Source of the DNA: Mucilaginibacter_A sp964251965
Lineage (GTDB): Bacteria; Bacteroidota; Bacteroidia; Sphingobacteriales; Sphingobacteriaceae
Direction: 5' to 3'
Assembly: GCA_964251965.1 (NCBI GenBank)
Contig: CAXULQ010000001.1
Coordinates: forward strand, 310,001 to 374,000
Length of the DNA stretch: 64,000 nucleotides
In this document: positions 51,674-60,283 of the stretch, one piece after another
Position numbering within the stretch: the first letter of the stretch is position 1
Layout: each line of letters opens with the position of its first letter
Program-made: the position numbers and the translations under genes
Notes under the pieces: generated by a model
What the model was told of the DNA's origin: nothing
Database searches by the model: none
What the model saw: only the letters and a program-made list of their open reading frames with translations

Positions 51674-52198
51674 GTGAAACAGCAAAAAGTTGTCGGACTT
51701 GATTTTGAAATTGATAAGCTGACAAACTCAATTGAAAACGCTTTAACCAGTGAAGTTTTCGATACAGAAGTTGTCAGGCTTACAAATAAAGACAGCAGAC
51801 AGATCAGAAAAGTAGACTGGCAGTTTAATTGGCATAAGGAACTTAAAGATGAAACAAAAGAAGTTTATAAACTGACAACCGCAAATAACCCTACAATCAT
51901 CCAGGGACTTTTAAGCATTGAAGATAAATCAGATCATATTTTTATGCACTTGATTGAAAGTTCAAAATTTAACAAAGGGAAAGAAAAAGTTTATCTTGGC
52001 GTTCCCGGAAATTTAGTTGCTTATGCTTGTAAAATATCCGTTGACAAAGGCTACGAGGGCTTCCTTGCTTTTGACGCTAAGACAGCCTTGATTAAACATT
52101 ATGAACAATCTCTTTTTGCAACACATTTTCGTGGACTAAGAATGTTTATTGAAACGAGTGCAGCTCTAAGACTCATTTCACAATACTTTAAAAGCTAA
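51674..52198 (+). CDS. GNAT-like accessory protein
   Basis: A 174-residue soluble protein starting at a GTG. The C-terminal half (VYLGVPGNLVAYACKISVDKGYEGFLAFDAKTALIKHYEQSLFA, then GLRMFIETSAALRLISQYF) resembles GNAT-type folds in which the helix after a beta-bulge binds acetyl-CoA, but a clean Q/RxxGxG/A motif is lacking. It is followed after four bases by a 56-residue gene. A GNAT-like protein with a tiny partner recalls acetyltransferase toxin-antitoxin pairs, although the order would be reversed. The pair sits between two copies of the cassette-associated repeat. Function is unproven. Confidence 0.65.
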   Translation: MKQQKVVGLDFEIDKLTNSIENALTSEVFDTEVVRLTNKDSRQIRKVDWQFNWHKELKDETKEVYKLTTANNPTIIQGLLSIEDKSDHIFMHLIESSKFNKGKEKVYLGVPGNLVAYACKISVDKGYEGFLAFDAKTALIKHYEQSLFATHFRGLRMFIETSAALRLISQYFKS

Positions 52199-52202
52199 AA
52201 TT

Positions 52203-52373
52203 ATGGGACTGATAAAAGAACCAAAGGATGTTGACTTGTCAACCAAATCCGAACCGTGGTCAGAACAGGAACTTATTGACTTTAGAAAAATCATGCAAGA
52301 CATTAAAAGCAAAAATACTAAACGTAAAAACGGAGCCAGTTTGCTAACAACTAAGCAGCCGCAAAACACTTGA
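52203..52373 (+). CDS. 56-residue partner of the GNAT-like protein
   Basis: A short gene with ATG four bases after the preceding stop: MGLIKEPKDVDLSTKSEPW, then a charged helix (SEQELIDFRKIMQDIKSK) and a basic tail. The opening MGL(I/L)KEPxxVD is a pattern I associate with small Bacteroidota proteins encoded next to larger unknown ones. It might be an antitoxin-like or regulatory partner. Tight spacing argues for co-translation. Confidence 0.6.
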   Translation: MGLIKEPKDVDLSTKSEPWSEQELIDFRKIMQDIKSKNTKRKNGASLLTTKQPQNT

Positions 52374-52859
52374 TAAAGCACGAACCGCCAACATGGGTTT
52401 AGCAAAGAACTGGCGACGAATTAAACATCAACTTTTGTTGTGCTATTTTGCTTCAGCGGAAGGATCAATAATTTAGCTGGTAAAAGAAGCATTAACATTT
52501 GATCATCAATTTAACTTTGGTTTTGGGCTGGTGAGTTTTAAATTAACCTTTAGTCCTGATTTGCAAACTATTCTTTTAAACTTTCATTTACAATCCAATT
52601 AAAACCATACTTCTTTTATCAATCTAATTTCATAAAACATTATCACAAGTTCTGGCTCAAATGGAAGAAACTCTTCTAAACTTTGGCCTAAATTGTTCAT
52701 CTTTAAATACGTAATGAACTTCGGTTGCCATGGCACACGTTTTTCAACTCTCCCACTGTTAGCAATACTTGTTTCTGAGCGGTAAGCATAACACAAACCT
52801 AAAATGTGTTAATGGAAAAAATATAAAAGTTTAATTTTGAAAAATTAATTTTATAGACA
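52374..52859. other. Intergenic zone behind the GNAT-like pair
   Basis: About 486 bases. It holds cassette-repeat copy 2 (52386-52556) and a motif copy at 52607-52620. A leftward open stretch (52599-52796, 65 codons, including SIANSGRVEKRVPWQP) has no recognisable family and no clear promoter, so I do not call it a gene. Confidence 0.55.
52386..52556. repeat. Cassette-associated repeat, copy 2
   Basis: Counterpart of 51411-51580. It begins GCCAACATGGGTTTAGCAAA, carries TTTAGCTGGTAAAAGAAGC at 52472-52490, and ends in a similar TTTAAATTAACC...AGTCC stretch. It stands at the same place relative to the gene end as copy 1 does. Confidence 0.75.
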
Positions 52860-53333
52860 ATGAAAAGAATATCATTAACGATAACATTAATTGCTGCTTC
52901 GTTTCTATTAGGTTTCGGTTTTAAAACAATCATATCTAACCAAAAAAATACAAAAATGAAAAAAGTAACAGGCATTGGAGGCATTTTTTTTAAAAGTAAA
53001 GACCCAAAAGCAATTAACGAATGGTATAAAAAGCACCTCGGGTTTGATACAAGCCCGTACGGAACAAGCTTTGAATGGCGGGAAATTGACGACAGCAATA
53101 AAAAGGGACTTACACAATGGAACCCTTTTACAGAAAAAACAAAATATTTTGAGCCTTCAACAAAAGACTTTATGATCAACTATAGAGTAGCGGATTTAGA
53201 AGCATTGGTTGAAGAATTAAAAAAGGAAAACGTAACTATTGTTGATAAAATTGAGGATTCGGACTATGGCAAATTCGTCCATATTTTAGACCTTGAAGGT
53301 AACAAGGTTGAACTTTGGCAGCCTAAAGATTAG
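52860..53333 (+). CDS. VOC-superfamily (glyoxalase-like) protein with N-terminal anchor
   Basis: A 157-residue protein. Residues about 5-22 (SLTITLIAASFLLGFGF) look like a signal anchor. The VOC domain follows from MKKVTGIGGIFFKSKDPKAINEWYKKHLGFDTSPYG to DYGKFVHILDLEGNKVELWQP, with the typical His/Glu metal-site residues (HILDLEGNKVELW) at the end. A start at the internal ATG (52956) would give a plain cytosolic VOC protein. VOC enzymes include glyoxalases, dioxygenases and antibiotic-binding proteins. It is the first of several genes in an accessory zone, two of which are truncated. Confidence 0.85.
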   Translation: MKRISLTITLIAASFLLGFGFKTIISNQKNTKMKKVTGIGGIFFKSKDPKAINEWYKKHLGFDTSPYGTSFEWREIDDSNKKGLTQWNPFTEKTKYFEPSTKDFMINYRVADLEALVEELKKENVTIVDKIEDSDYGKFVHILDLEGNKVELWQPKD

Positions 53334-53370
53334 ACTATGCTTAAATTACCGGCCAATTAAAAATTTAGAA

Positions 53371-53832
53371 ATGAAAAAAGCAATTTTAGTAGCTGGTGCT
53401 ACAGGCAATTTAGGAAACCGAATTTGCCGGGAATTAGTGAAAAGAGGTGCAGCAGTAAGTGCCATGGTTAGAACTTCTACTGGAACTGAAAAAATAGAAG
53501 CCCTTAAGTCCTGTACAGGTATAGATTGCGTGGTTTCGGCACTGGCGGGTTTGGGCGACGTGATTGTGGACTTGCAAAAAAAGATTTTGGATGGTGCCAT
53601 ACAAGCAGATGTTCCAAGGTTTATCTCATCTGACTTTTGCACGGATTACAATAGTTTAGTGCCGGGCGAAAACAGGAACTTTGATTTAAGAAGAGAATTT
53701 AAAGCATACTTGAATAGCACTTCCATAAAAGCATCTTCTATTTATTTATACCCAAAAACATTACCGTTAAAAAAAGTATTTTGTGCAGGCAATGGACAAT
53801 GGCTTTTATTACAAATTCATCAAACCACATAA
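53371..53832 (+). pseudogene. Truncated NmrA-like NAD(P)-binding protein
   Basis: I start it at the ATG at 53371 (MKKAILVAGATGNLGNRICREL), which opens the Rossmann motif GATGNLG. The frame continues like an NmrA/isoflavone-reductase-type protein (FISSDFCTDYNSLVPGENRNFDLRREFKAYLNSTSIKAS) to about residue 126 and then changes to unrelated sequence (IYLYPKTLPLKKVFCAGNGQW). Full members have about 280-300 residues. The break is followed within 30 bases by a dispersed motif copy (53759-53780) and then the start of the AraC-type gene. A deletion that removed the second half of this gene is the simplest explanation. Confidence 0.7.
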
Positions 53833-54547
53833 CTCGCTTGCTGACTTTGTAGAAAATTTCGGGGTGTTTCATAATCCCTCCGATGAAGCAAAAGAAGTTG
53901 TTGTAATGCCTGACGGAAGGATTGATTTGTTTTTCTGGCAATCCGCATCCGAGCCTTTTCAGGTCATATTGATCGGGTTAGAAACTTTTCCTGAACAAAG
54001 AAGCATCCCGCCGCAAACACTCACTTTTACCATTAGTTTTAAACCGCTTGCCGTTGAATATATTTTACATACTTCCATTGCTGATATATTAAACAGTGCA
54101 AAAGATTTTCCGAATGATTTTTGGGATTTCAATGCTGCTGATCTGAATGATTTTGATGCATTTTACAAGAAAGCATCGCAAAAAATAACAACACTTTTAC
54201 CTGCAGCAATTGATGAAAGAAAACGCAAACTTTTCGATTTAATTTATTCATCAAACGGCGAAATGAGTGTAAAAGAGCTTTCAGAAAAAGTATGTTGGGG
54301 CAGCAGGCAAATTAATCGTTATTTTAACCAGCAATTCGGGCTTTCCTTAAAAGCTTATTGTACTATTTTACGCTTCCGGGCATCGTTAGAACATATTGCA
54401 CAAGGCAAACTTTTCCCTGAACTAAATTTCACCGATCAAACGCATTTTATAAAAGAGATAAAAAAATTTTCAGGCGTTGTTTCGAAAGAATTATCCAAAA
54501 ATAAAAACGACCGATTTGTACTATTATCAGTCTTAAAGCAGCAATAG
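53792..54547 (+). CDS. AraC-family transcriptional regulator
   Basis: A 251-residue protein. The start ATG at 53792 gives MDNGFYYKFIKPHNSLADFVENF, the normal opening of a DUF6597-type sensing domain in AraC proteins; a GTG nine bases earlier is in frame too. The C-terminal HTH domain covers residues about 150-245: MSVKELSEKVCWGSRQINRYFNQQFGLSLKAYCTILRFR, then FTDQTHFIKEIKKFSGVVSKEL. It probably controls the FAD-monooxygenase gene that starts 30 bases downstream, although that link is by position only. The gene overlaps the end of the truncated NmrA frame. Confidence 0.87.
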   Translation: MDNGFYYKFIKPHNSLADFVENFGVFHNPSDEAKEVVVMPDGRIDLFFWQSASEPFQVILIGLETFPEQRSIPPQTLTFTISFKPLAVEYILHTSIADILNSAKDFPNDFWDFNAADLNDFDAFYKKASQKITTLLPAAIDERKRKLFDLIYSSNGEMSVKELSEKVCWGSRQINRYFNQQFGLSLKAYCTILRFRASLEHIAQGKLFPELNFTDQTHFIKEIKKFSGVVSKELSKNKNDRFVLLSVLKQQ

Positions 54548-54577
54548 TTTTGCAATCGTAAAACTAAATTTTAAAAA

Positions 54578-55738
54578 ATGCTGATAGAAAATAAATCAAT
54601 AGCAATCATTGGTGGCGGTCCTGGTGGCTTAACCTTGGCAAGGCTTTTACAATTGAAAGGCGCAGATGTAAAAGTATATGAACGGGATTTTAATAAAGAT
54701 GCCCGTTTGATAGGTTCACCGCTTGATTTGCATAAAGAATCGGGACTGGCGGCTTTACGCAAAGCAAATTTATTAGACGAGTTTAAAAAGAATTACCGCC
54801 CCGGTGCAGATAAAACGCTTATTGTAGATGAACATGCAGAAATATTTTTCAGCGATTATGAAACTAAAACGGATGAAGATTTTGGAAGTAAACATTTTCG
54901 TCCCGAAATAGACCGTGGCCCGTTAAGAAATCTGTTGCTGGAATCTTTACAGTCGGAAACGGTTGTATGGGACAGTCATTTTATTTCCATGGAAGCGCAA
55001 AATGAGGGTTGGTTGTTGCATTTCAAAAATGGTTCATCGCCTTATGCAGATCTTGTAATTGCTGCAGATGGCGCCAATTCTAAAATCCGTTCCTACATCA
55101 CCAATATCAAAGCTTTTTATTCTGGTATTACCATGCTTGAGGGCAATGTTTGTGATGCAAAGAAAGCGACGCCTCATATCCATGCGCTGCTCAACGGCGG
55201 AAAAATAATGGCTTTCGGAAATAAAAAAGATATATTGATGGGGCAAAAAGGCAATGGTGAAATAGGTTTTTATGCAAGTTTTAAAGCGGATGAAAACTGG
55301 GCAGCAAATATCGGTTTGGATTTTTCTGATAAAATACAAATGCTGGAGTGGTTTAAAACAGCGTATTCCGAATGGGGCAATATCTGGTACGAACTGTTTG
55401 AAAATGCAGCAACACCTTTTATTCCGCGTCCCATTTATTGTATGCCTTTGGATCAAACCTGGGAAGCTTTGCCTAACTTAACTATGCTTGGCGATACCGC
55501 ACACGTAATGCTGCCCTTTGCGGGAGAAGGCGCCAACATGGCGATGCTTGATGCTTTGGAGTTGAGTGAATGTTTAACGAGTGATCAATACAATACTTTG
55601 CAGGAAGCTATTGCTTTTTATGAAACAAATATGCGTAAAAGGGCAGCCATAGCAGCAAAAGAGTCGCTTGAAAATGGAGAACGAATGCATTCGGAAGATG
55701 CGTTGAATACCATGTTAAAATTTTTTAGCGGACATTAA
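54578..55738 (+). CDS. TetX-like FAD-dependent monooxygenase
   Basis: A 386-residue flavoprotein hydroxylase, close to TetX in length (388) and layout. The dinucleotide fold is SIAIIGGGPGGLTLARLLQ with YERD at the end of the second strand, followed by LIGSPLDLHKESGLAALRKANLL. The active-site FAD segments are RPEIDRGPLRNLLLESL and LTMLGDTAHVMLPFAGEGANMAMLDAL, and the C-terminal helix is short. TetX inactivates tetracyclines by hydroxylation at C11a; many relatives act on other phenolic or polyketide substrates. Residues that contact tetracycline are not verified, so antibiotic inactivation is only possible. It follows an AraC-type gene and precedes a truncated regulator. Confidence 0.88.
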   Translation: MLIENKSIAIIGGGPGGLTLARLLQLKGADVKVYERDFNKDARLIGSPLDLHKESGLAALRKANLLDEFKKNYRPGADKTLIVDEHAEIFFSDYETKTDEDFGSKHFRPEIDRGPLRNLLLESLQSETVVWDSHFISMEAQNEGWLLHFKNGSSPYADLVIAADGANSKIRSYITNIKAFYSGITMLEGNVCDAKKATPHIHALLNGGKIMAFGNKKDILMGQKGNGEIGFYASFKADENWAANIGLDFSDKIQMLEWFKTAYSEWGNIWYELFENAATPFIPRPIYCMPLDQTWEALPNLTMLGDTAHVMLPFAGEGANMAMLDALELSECLTSDQYNTLQEAIAFYETNMRKRAAIAAKESLENGERMHSEDALNTMLKFFSGH

Positions 55739-55753
55739 GCGTATCAAAAAACA

Positions 55754-56062
55754 ATGGCTAAAAGAAGCACATCCATTCCAGTAAATACAATGGCTGGCGA
55801 TATTTCCACCGAGAAAATGTTTATCAAGGATTTACAAACTTTAGATAAAGCAAATTTAAACGGTTTTGAAGAAGCAACATTAGCACACCGGCACGACCGT
55901 CATTCCTTCTTTTTGTTGGAAAGCGGATTAATTTCCATTGAAATTGATTTTCAACAATATAAAATTCAGTCGCCGTCGGTCATCTACATGTATCCAAATC
56001 AGGTACATCGTACCATAACATTTTTAAATTTAATAGTCGGCCAGTTGGGCAATCAACAATAA
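55754..56062 (+). pseudogene. N-terminal fragment of an AraC-type (cupin) regulator
   Basis: A 102-codon frame with a cupin-like sensing segment: HRHDRHSFFLLESGLISIEIDFQQYKIQSPSVIYMYPNQVHR. Such segments open AraC regulators of about 290 residues, and the DNA-binding half is missing. The last 14 codons (TFLNLIVGQLGNQQ) appear unrelated. The start codon overlaps a motif copy (ATGGCTAAAAGAAGCAC). A further short fragment of unknown origin (56063-56146, reading MAFSIYANYKQSELTDLDRK) lies behind it. Confidence 0.7.
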
Positions 56063-56160
56063 TGGCTTTTAGCATTTATGCAAATTATAAGCAGAGCGAA
56101 TTGACAGACTTAGACAGAAAAAGATTCCTCCTATCATTGGAATAACAACACACTGATTCT

Positions 56161-56180
56161 AACGGCATAAAAGAAGCATT
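56161..56180. repeat. Dispersed motif copy behind the AraC fragment
   Basis: GCATAAAAGAAGCATT, standing alone, about 65 bases beyond the stop of the leftward PAS histidine kinase. Confidence 0.65.
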
Positions 56181-56243
56181 ATAACTTATACAAATTACCA
56201 TTTAAAAAGCAGTTTTAGAACCATTAAATCTTCTACTGAATAC

Positions 56244-57329
56244 CTATACTACTTTTAGATAAACTTTAAACTCCGAACCTTTGCCAGGTTCGCTTTCTAA
56301 TAAAATCTTTCCTCCGGCATTTTTTACAATTTCGTTAACCAGATATAATCCAACACCGGAACCTTCATTAGCCTTAGCGTTATCTATCCGAAAATATTTA
56401 GAAAACACCTCCTCATGTTTACTTTCATCAATACCAACCCCATTATCTTTAACAGAAATAACTACAAAGTTTTCTTCCGAAATTGTTTTAACAAAAATTT
56501 CTGGGCTACGGTCATGAGGTGAATATTTAATTGCATTGTTTACGAGGTTATAAATTATACTTCTTAATTTTCTTCTGGAAAAAGTTATTTCTGATACGTT
56601 GATTTCACTTTTTATAACAGCTCCAGTTTCTAAAATATGACCGGCAATCAACAGGCGTACGTCTTCTAAAATATTTTCAAAACTTAAAAGTTCTTCTTCA
56701 GCTTTATTTATATGTTCCTGCTTCCTTACATCCGTTAATTCAACAATTACATGTTGCATTTTTCTTATTCCATTTTCAATAACTTTTAAACGTGCTAAAA
56801 AATTCTCTGAACTGTCCGGAGGAGTAGTTTTTTTCAGTAAATTTATAGTTAGTATCAAACTTGTAAGAGGTGTCTTGATATCATGTGAAATTGTATCCAA
56901 CAGTACGTCATAATCAGAAATCAGCTTTTCCTGTTCTTTCAAATCTTTGATGCGCATTGTAATTTCAACAAATGTTATAATTACACCATTTGTCTTATTT
57001 GTTTTCGAAATTACATAAGGTATAATATTCATTTGAAACCATCTAAAATCTGTAGTTTGGATTTCTTTTTCAAGAATTTCATTACAATCAATTACCTGTT
57101 GGATATTATTGATTATTGTTGGAAACCGAAAATTATCTTTAATGTCACTAATAGGTTTTCCAATATCGTTTGCAGAAAGGCTAAACTGTTTCATAGCCGG
57201 AGGAGTGAACTTTTGCAATATTAAGTCAGCATCTATGTACAACTGCGGGATGATGGTATTTTTAAAATAATTTTCCAACTCATCGTTAACTTCGATAAGC
57301 TTTTTAATCTGGTGATCTTTATTTAGCAT
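56244..57329 (-). CDS. Soluble PAS-domain sensor histidine kinase
   Basis: A 361-residue kinase with no membrane segment. Residues about 15-128 form a PAS domain of the CheB/CheR-associated type (IPQLYIDADLILQKFTPPAMKQF, WFQMNIIPYV). HisKA follows with His149 in TISHDIKTPLTSLI. The ATPase domain shows NNAIKYSPH (N box), KDNGVGID (G1), FSKYFRIDNAKANEGSGVGLYLV (F and G2) and SEPGKGSEFKVYL. It presumably senses a cytosolic or redox signal and phosphorylates a response regulator encoded elsewhere; none is adjacent. No receiver domain is fused. Confidence 0.92.
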   Translation of the reverse strand: MLNKDHQIKKLIEVNDELENYFKNTIIPQLYIDADLILQKFTPPAMKQFSLSANDIGKPISDIKDNFRFPTIINNIQQVIDCNEILEKEIQTTDFRWFQMNIIPYVISKTNKTNGVIITFVEITMRIKDLKEQEKLISDYDVLLDTISHDIKTPLTSLILTINLLKKTTPPDSSENFLARLKVIENGIRKMQHVIVELTDVRKQEHINKAEEELLSFENILEDVRLLIAGHILETGAVIKSEINVSEITFSRRKLRSIIYNLVNNAIKYSPHDRSPEIFVKTISEENFVVISVKDNGVGIDESKHEEVFSKYFRIDNAKANEGSGVGLYLVNEIVKNAGGKILLESEPGKGSEFKVYLKVV

Positions 57330-57501
57330 ATTATCTTGGTTTAAATATTGTTAAGCGAACAAACATTATTTTGATGAACATAGAAATACTACGAATGCTT
57401 ATAATTAAAATTAGACATCTAAAACGGAATTTTTAAAAACCTCATTATTTACAAGTTTTGGGTTTATGTTAAGCCAAAATCTGTAGGGACAAAAATTCGA
57501 A

Positions 57502-57524
57502 TTTTTACCGCATAAAAGAAGTAT
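57502..57524. repeat. Dispersed motif copy after ppc
   Basis: TTTTTACCGCATAAAAGAAG plus TAT, eight bases beyond the ppc stop. Confidence 0.75.
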
Positions 57525-57531
57525 GCTTTTT

Positions 57532-60108
57532 TTATGCCAGATTTCTTCCCGCGTTAACAATACCGTAAACCGTGCGGATAATTAATTTATTATACAAATT
57601 CGTTTCCTCTTCGTTCAATTCCTGATAATGTAATTGCTGCAAAGCATAATGCTGAATCACAACCAGCGGCATAATAATTTTTTCGCGAAGCGCGATAGAT
57701 TGGCGTTCTACCGGCGATTCTTCCATCAAAACTTTAGTGTCCGAAAGCTTTAAAAGCAACGAGCAAGTCAGTTCATATTCTGTTTTTAGCATTGTCCAAA
57801 ATTCACCATATTCTGGGTCGTCTGCCAGATTTGCAGTGATGTTAAAGTTAGATTTCGACATCGACATCATACAATTATCAATAATGGTTTTGAAAAAGCT
57901 GTTTTGGCGATACATCATTTTCAAATCTTCCCATTTGCCTTCGGCTTCCATCTTTTTCAAAGCTGTTCCAACGCCGTAAAAACCTGGAATATTTTGTTTC
58001 AACTGGCTCCAGGCGGTTACAAAACTGATAGCGCGTAAATCTTCCAGCTTCAACTCCGCACCAGAATTTCTTTTTACCGGACGACTGCTGATGTTAATTT
58101 CCGACAATAATTTAAGCGGACTTAAATGCTCCAAGTATGGCAAGAATAACGGATTACCACGCAAATCCATAAAATAACGGTAGCTTTCGTCTGCCATGTT
58201 TTGTATCAATTCCCGTCCGTTTTCATCAATTGTATCACCGCTTTCCTGGTTTAAGGCAGATACAATTCCGGCGTTTATCAATTGTTCGATGTTAAAACGG
58301 GCACTGTCAATCGAGCCATATTGTGTACTGATGGTTTGTCCTTGAATCGTGAGTTGGATAAATTCATTCGCGATTTCATGGCCCATGGAAGCATAAAAAC
58401 GGTGTGTTTTGCCGCCGCCGCGTGCCGGCGGCCCGCCTCTCCCATCAAAAAAAGCGAGATCAATATCGTACTTTCTGGACATGGCCGTTAACTCAACTTT
58501 AGCTTTGTAGATAGACCAGTTGGCCATTAAATAACCGCCATCTTTTGTACTGTCAGAAAAGCCAAGCATGATGGTTTGCCGGTTACTTCTTTTTTTAAGG
58601 TGAGCCGTGTAAAATGGATTGGTGTAGAGCTTTTCCATAATTTCTCCGGCTTCTTTCAAATCATTTACGGTTTCAAAAAGCGGCACAAAATCAATCGTCA
58701 AACTATTTGCTTTCCAACCGCTCCACAAAAACAGGTTGATGAGTTGCAAAATGTCCGAAGCTTGCTGGCAATTACTGATTATAAAACGATGACAAGCCTT
58801 TTCACCGTTCATTTCCTGTATTTCGCGGACATAACGGATCGTATCCAGCGTATCTTTAACCATATCATCGGCTAAATCCGGCGTATAAAAATCAGCTTCG
58901 GCAAAACGGATGTTCTTTAGTTTTTCTTCTTCCGTTTGATCCTCGTAATCGTTTGGCATCCGGTGCCTGATCGGTGATTCTGAGATGCAGTATTGATGTG
59001 TTTTACGCAAAATCCTGCTATCCTGCCGAATATCCAGCGTAGCGAAGTAACTGCCAAACAGTTTTACTTTACGGATCAAATCATCCAACAAATTGATAAA
59101 CAAGCTGTCGTGGTCTTTTTGTAAAACCTGTTTAATTGCTTCCAGGTTTTCCAGTATCACGGCCTGCTGGTTCTTCGCCTGTAACTGTATTGTTGGCGTT
59201 TGCTTGTTAAACTGCTTGTCCAGTTCGGCCATGTATTGTTCTACGCCGCGAAAAGTCAGCCTTTTACGCAAAGCTTTATAATCGCGTGCGTAACAGCGGT
59301 AAATTACTTTTCTTAAAAGCTCGATTACGGCTTGTGTTGATTGCAGGTTTACGTTCGGGTTGCCATCGCGGTCTCCGCCGGGCCAAAAACCGAGTTCCAA
59401 GGTTTGGTGCTCGTCTTCTGCCAAAAAATCAAATTCCGTATCTAATTTTTCTTTGATAGAAGAAGCAGATTGATAAAACACGTTTTCTAAAAACCAGGCC
59501 AATGAAACCGCTTCATCAACCGGTGTTGGTTTTTCTTTGTTAAAGAACGGCGTTTTGCCCAATTGCTGCAGCAGCAGATAAATCTGGTTAATGTCGTTTA
59601 CCTTTAATGCTTCCGTCAGTTCTGTAATAATCCCCAAAACACTGCCCGGGTAAAACTGCGTTGGATGTGCCGTTAAAACCAACCGTAACGAAAACTTTTG
59701 TAACGCTTCGCGCACTTTTGCATGTGTATCCGGCTGGTTATTTACCTGTTGCAGCAAAACCTGTAAAGAACTGTTGTCATCTCCGTTTTCTAATTTTGAA
59801 AAGGCCGAATCTTCAATCGCATCAAACAAAACTACTTGGCGCTCAATGTATTGTATAAAACGAAATAGTAAATGGAAGCGGTCTGCATCTTTAATATATT
59901 GCTGATACCGGTCAAAAAAGTTCTCAATAATTTCTTTGGGCGATTGTTTTTTGCTGATGCCTTCTTCTACATGCGATTTAAAAAAAGGCAGAAGTGTGCC
60001 CGTATATTTAACCTGGTAAAACGGAAGCGTTAAAAACAGACTGTTATAAAGATCAAAGCGGGTAACTACTTCATTGTTAAATACAAATTCTTTCTGACTG
60101 ATTTTCAT
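57532..60108 (-). CDS. ppc: Phosphoenolpyruvate carboxylase
   Basis: An 858-residue anaplerotic enzyme that makes oxaloacetate from PEP and bicarbonate. The catalytic histidine is in LVLTAHPTQ (near residue 156). The sugar-binding and active-site loops follow: FWPGGDRDGNPNVN, LDIRQDSR, IMLGFSDSTKDGGYLMANW with the catalytic lysine, and FDGRGGPPARGGGKTH with key arginines. The C-terminus ends NAGRNLA in place of the usual NTG, so the extreme end is diverged. It is somewhat shorter than E. coli Ppc (883), as common in Bacteroidota. It is divergent from a FUSC-family gene, with about 175 bases between. Confidence 0.97.
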   Translation of the reverse strand: MKISQKEFVFNNEVVTRFDLYNSLFLTLPFYQVKYTGTLLPFFKSHVEEGISKKQSPKEIIENFFDRYQQYIKDADRFHLLFRFIQYIERQVVLFDAIEDSAFSKLENGDDNSSLQVLLQQVNNQPDTHAKVREALQKFSLRLVLTAHPTQFYPGSVLGIITELTEALKVNDINQIYLLLQQLGKTPFFNKEKPTPVDEAVSLAWFLENVFYQSASSIKEKLDTEFDFLAEDEHQTLELGFWPGGDRDGNPNVNLQSTQAVIELLRKVIYRCYARDYKALRKRLTFRGVEQYMAELDKQFNKQTPTIQLQAKNQQAVILENLEAIKQVLQKDHDSLFINLLDDLIRKVKLFGSYFATLDIRQDSRILRKTHQYCISESPIRHRMPNDYEDQTEEEKLKNIRFAEADFYTPDLADDMVKDTLDTIRYVREIQEMNGEKACHRFIISNCQQASDILQLINLFLWSGWKANSLTIDFVPLFETVNDLKEAGEIMEKLYTNPFYTAHLKKRSNRQTIMLGFSDSTKDGGYLMANWSIYKAKVELTAMSRKYDIDLAFFDGRGGPPARGGGKTHRFYASMGHEIANEFIQLTIQGQTISTQYGSIDSARFNIEQLINAGIVSALNQESGDTIDENGRELIQNMADESYRYFMDLRGNPLFLPYLEHLSPLKLLSEINISSRPVKRNSGAELKLEDLRAISFVTAWSQLKQNIPGFYGVGTALKKMEAEGKWEDLKMMYRQNSFFKTIIDNCMMSMSKSNFNITANLADDPEYGEFWTMLKTEYELTCSLLLKLSDTKVLMEESPVERQSIALREKIIMPLVVIQHYALQQLHYQELNEEETNLYNKLIIRTVYGIVNAGRNLA

Positions 60109-60175
60109 ACGGCTGATAACATTATATTCGCCAAAATAAAGATTTAATAAGTTTTATTGCAGGCCAATCATTGAT

Positions 60176-60200
60176 TTTTTTATCGATAAAAGAAGTATTC
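60176..60200. repeat. Dispersed motif copy in the ppc/FUSC divergent region
   Basis: TTTTATCGATAAAAGAAGTA plus TTC, with the internal palindrome TTTTATCGATAAAA. Confidence 0.75.
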
Positions 60201-60283
60201 TTAAAAAATGGGTTACTTAAATTAATTTCACCCAAAGTTATTTTTGCAATAGTAAAACCGTTTCTGATCTTATTTACAAATCT

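Noticed and set aside
50533..52556. Integron with attC sites
   Set aside because: The repeats do not meet the RYYYAAC/GTTRRRY rules at both ends (one GTTGAAC at 51450 is isolated), and no integron integrase gene is in the window.
52599..52796. Leftward 65-codon frame between the GNAT-like pair and the VOC gene
   Set aside because: No family likeness, no convincing start region, and part lies over a motif copy. It may be a piece of a lost gene but I cannot support it.
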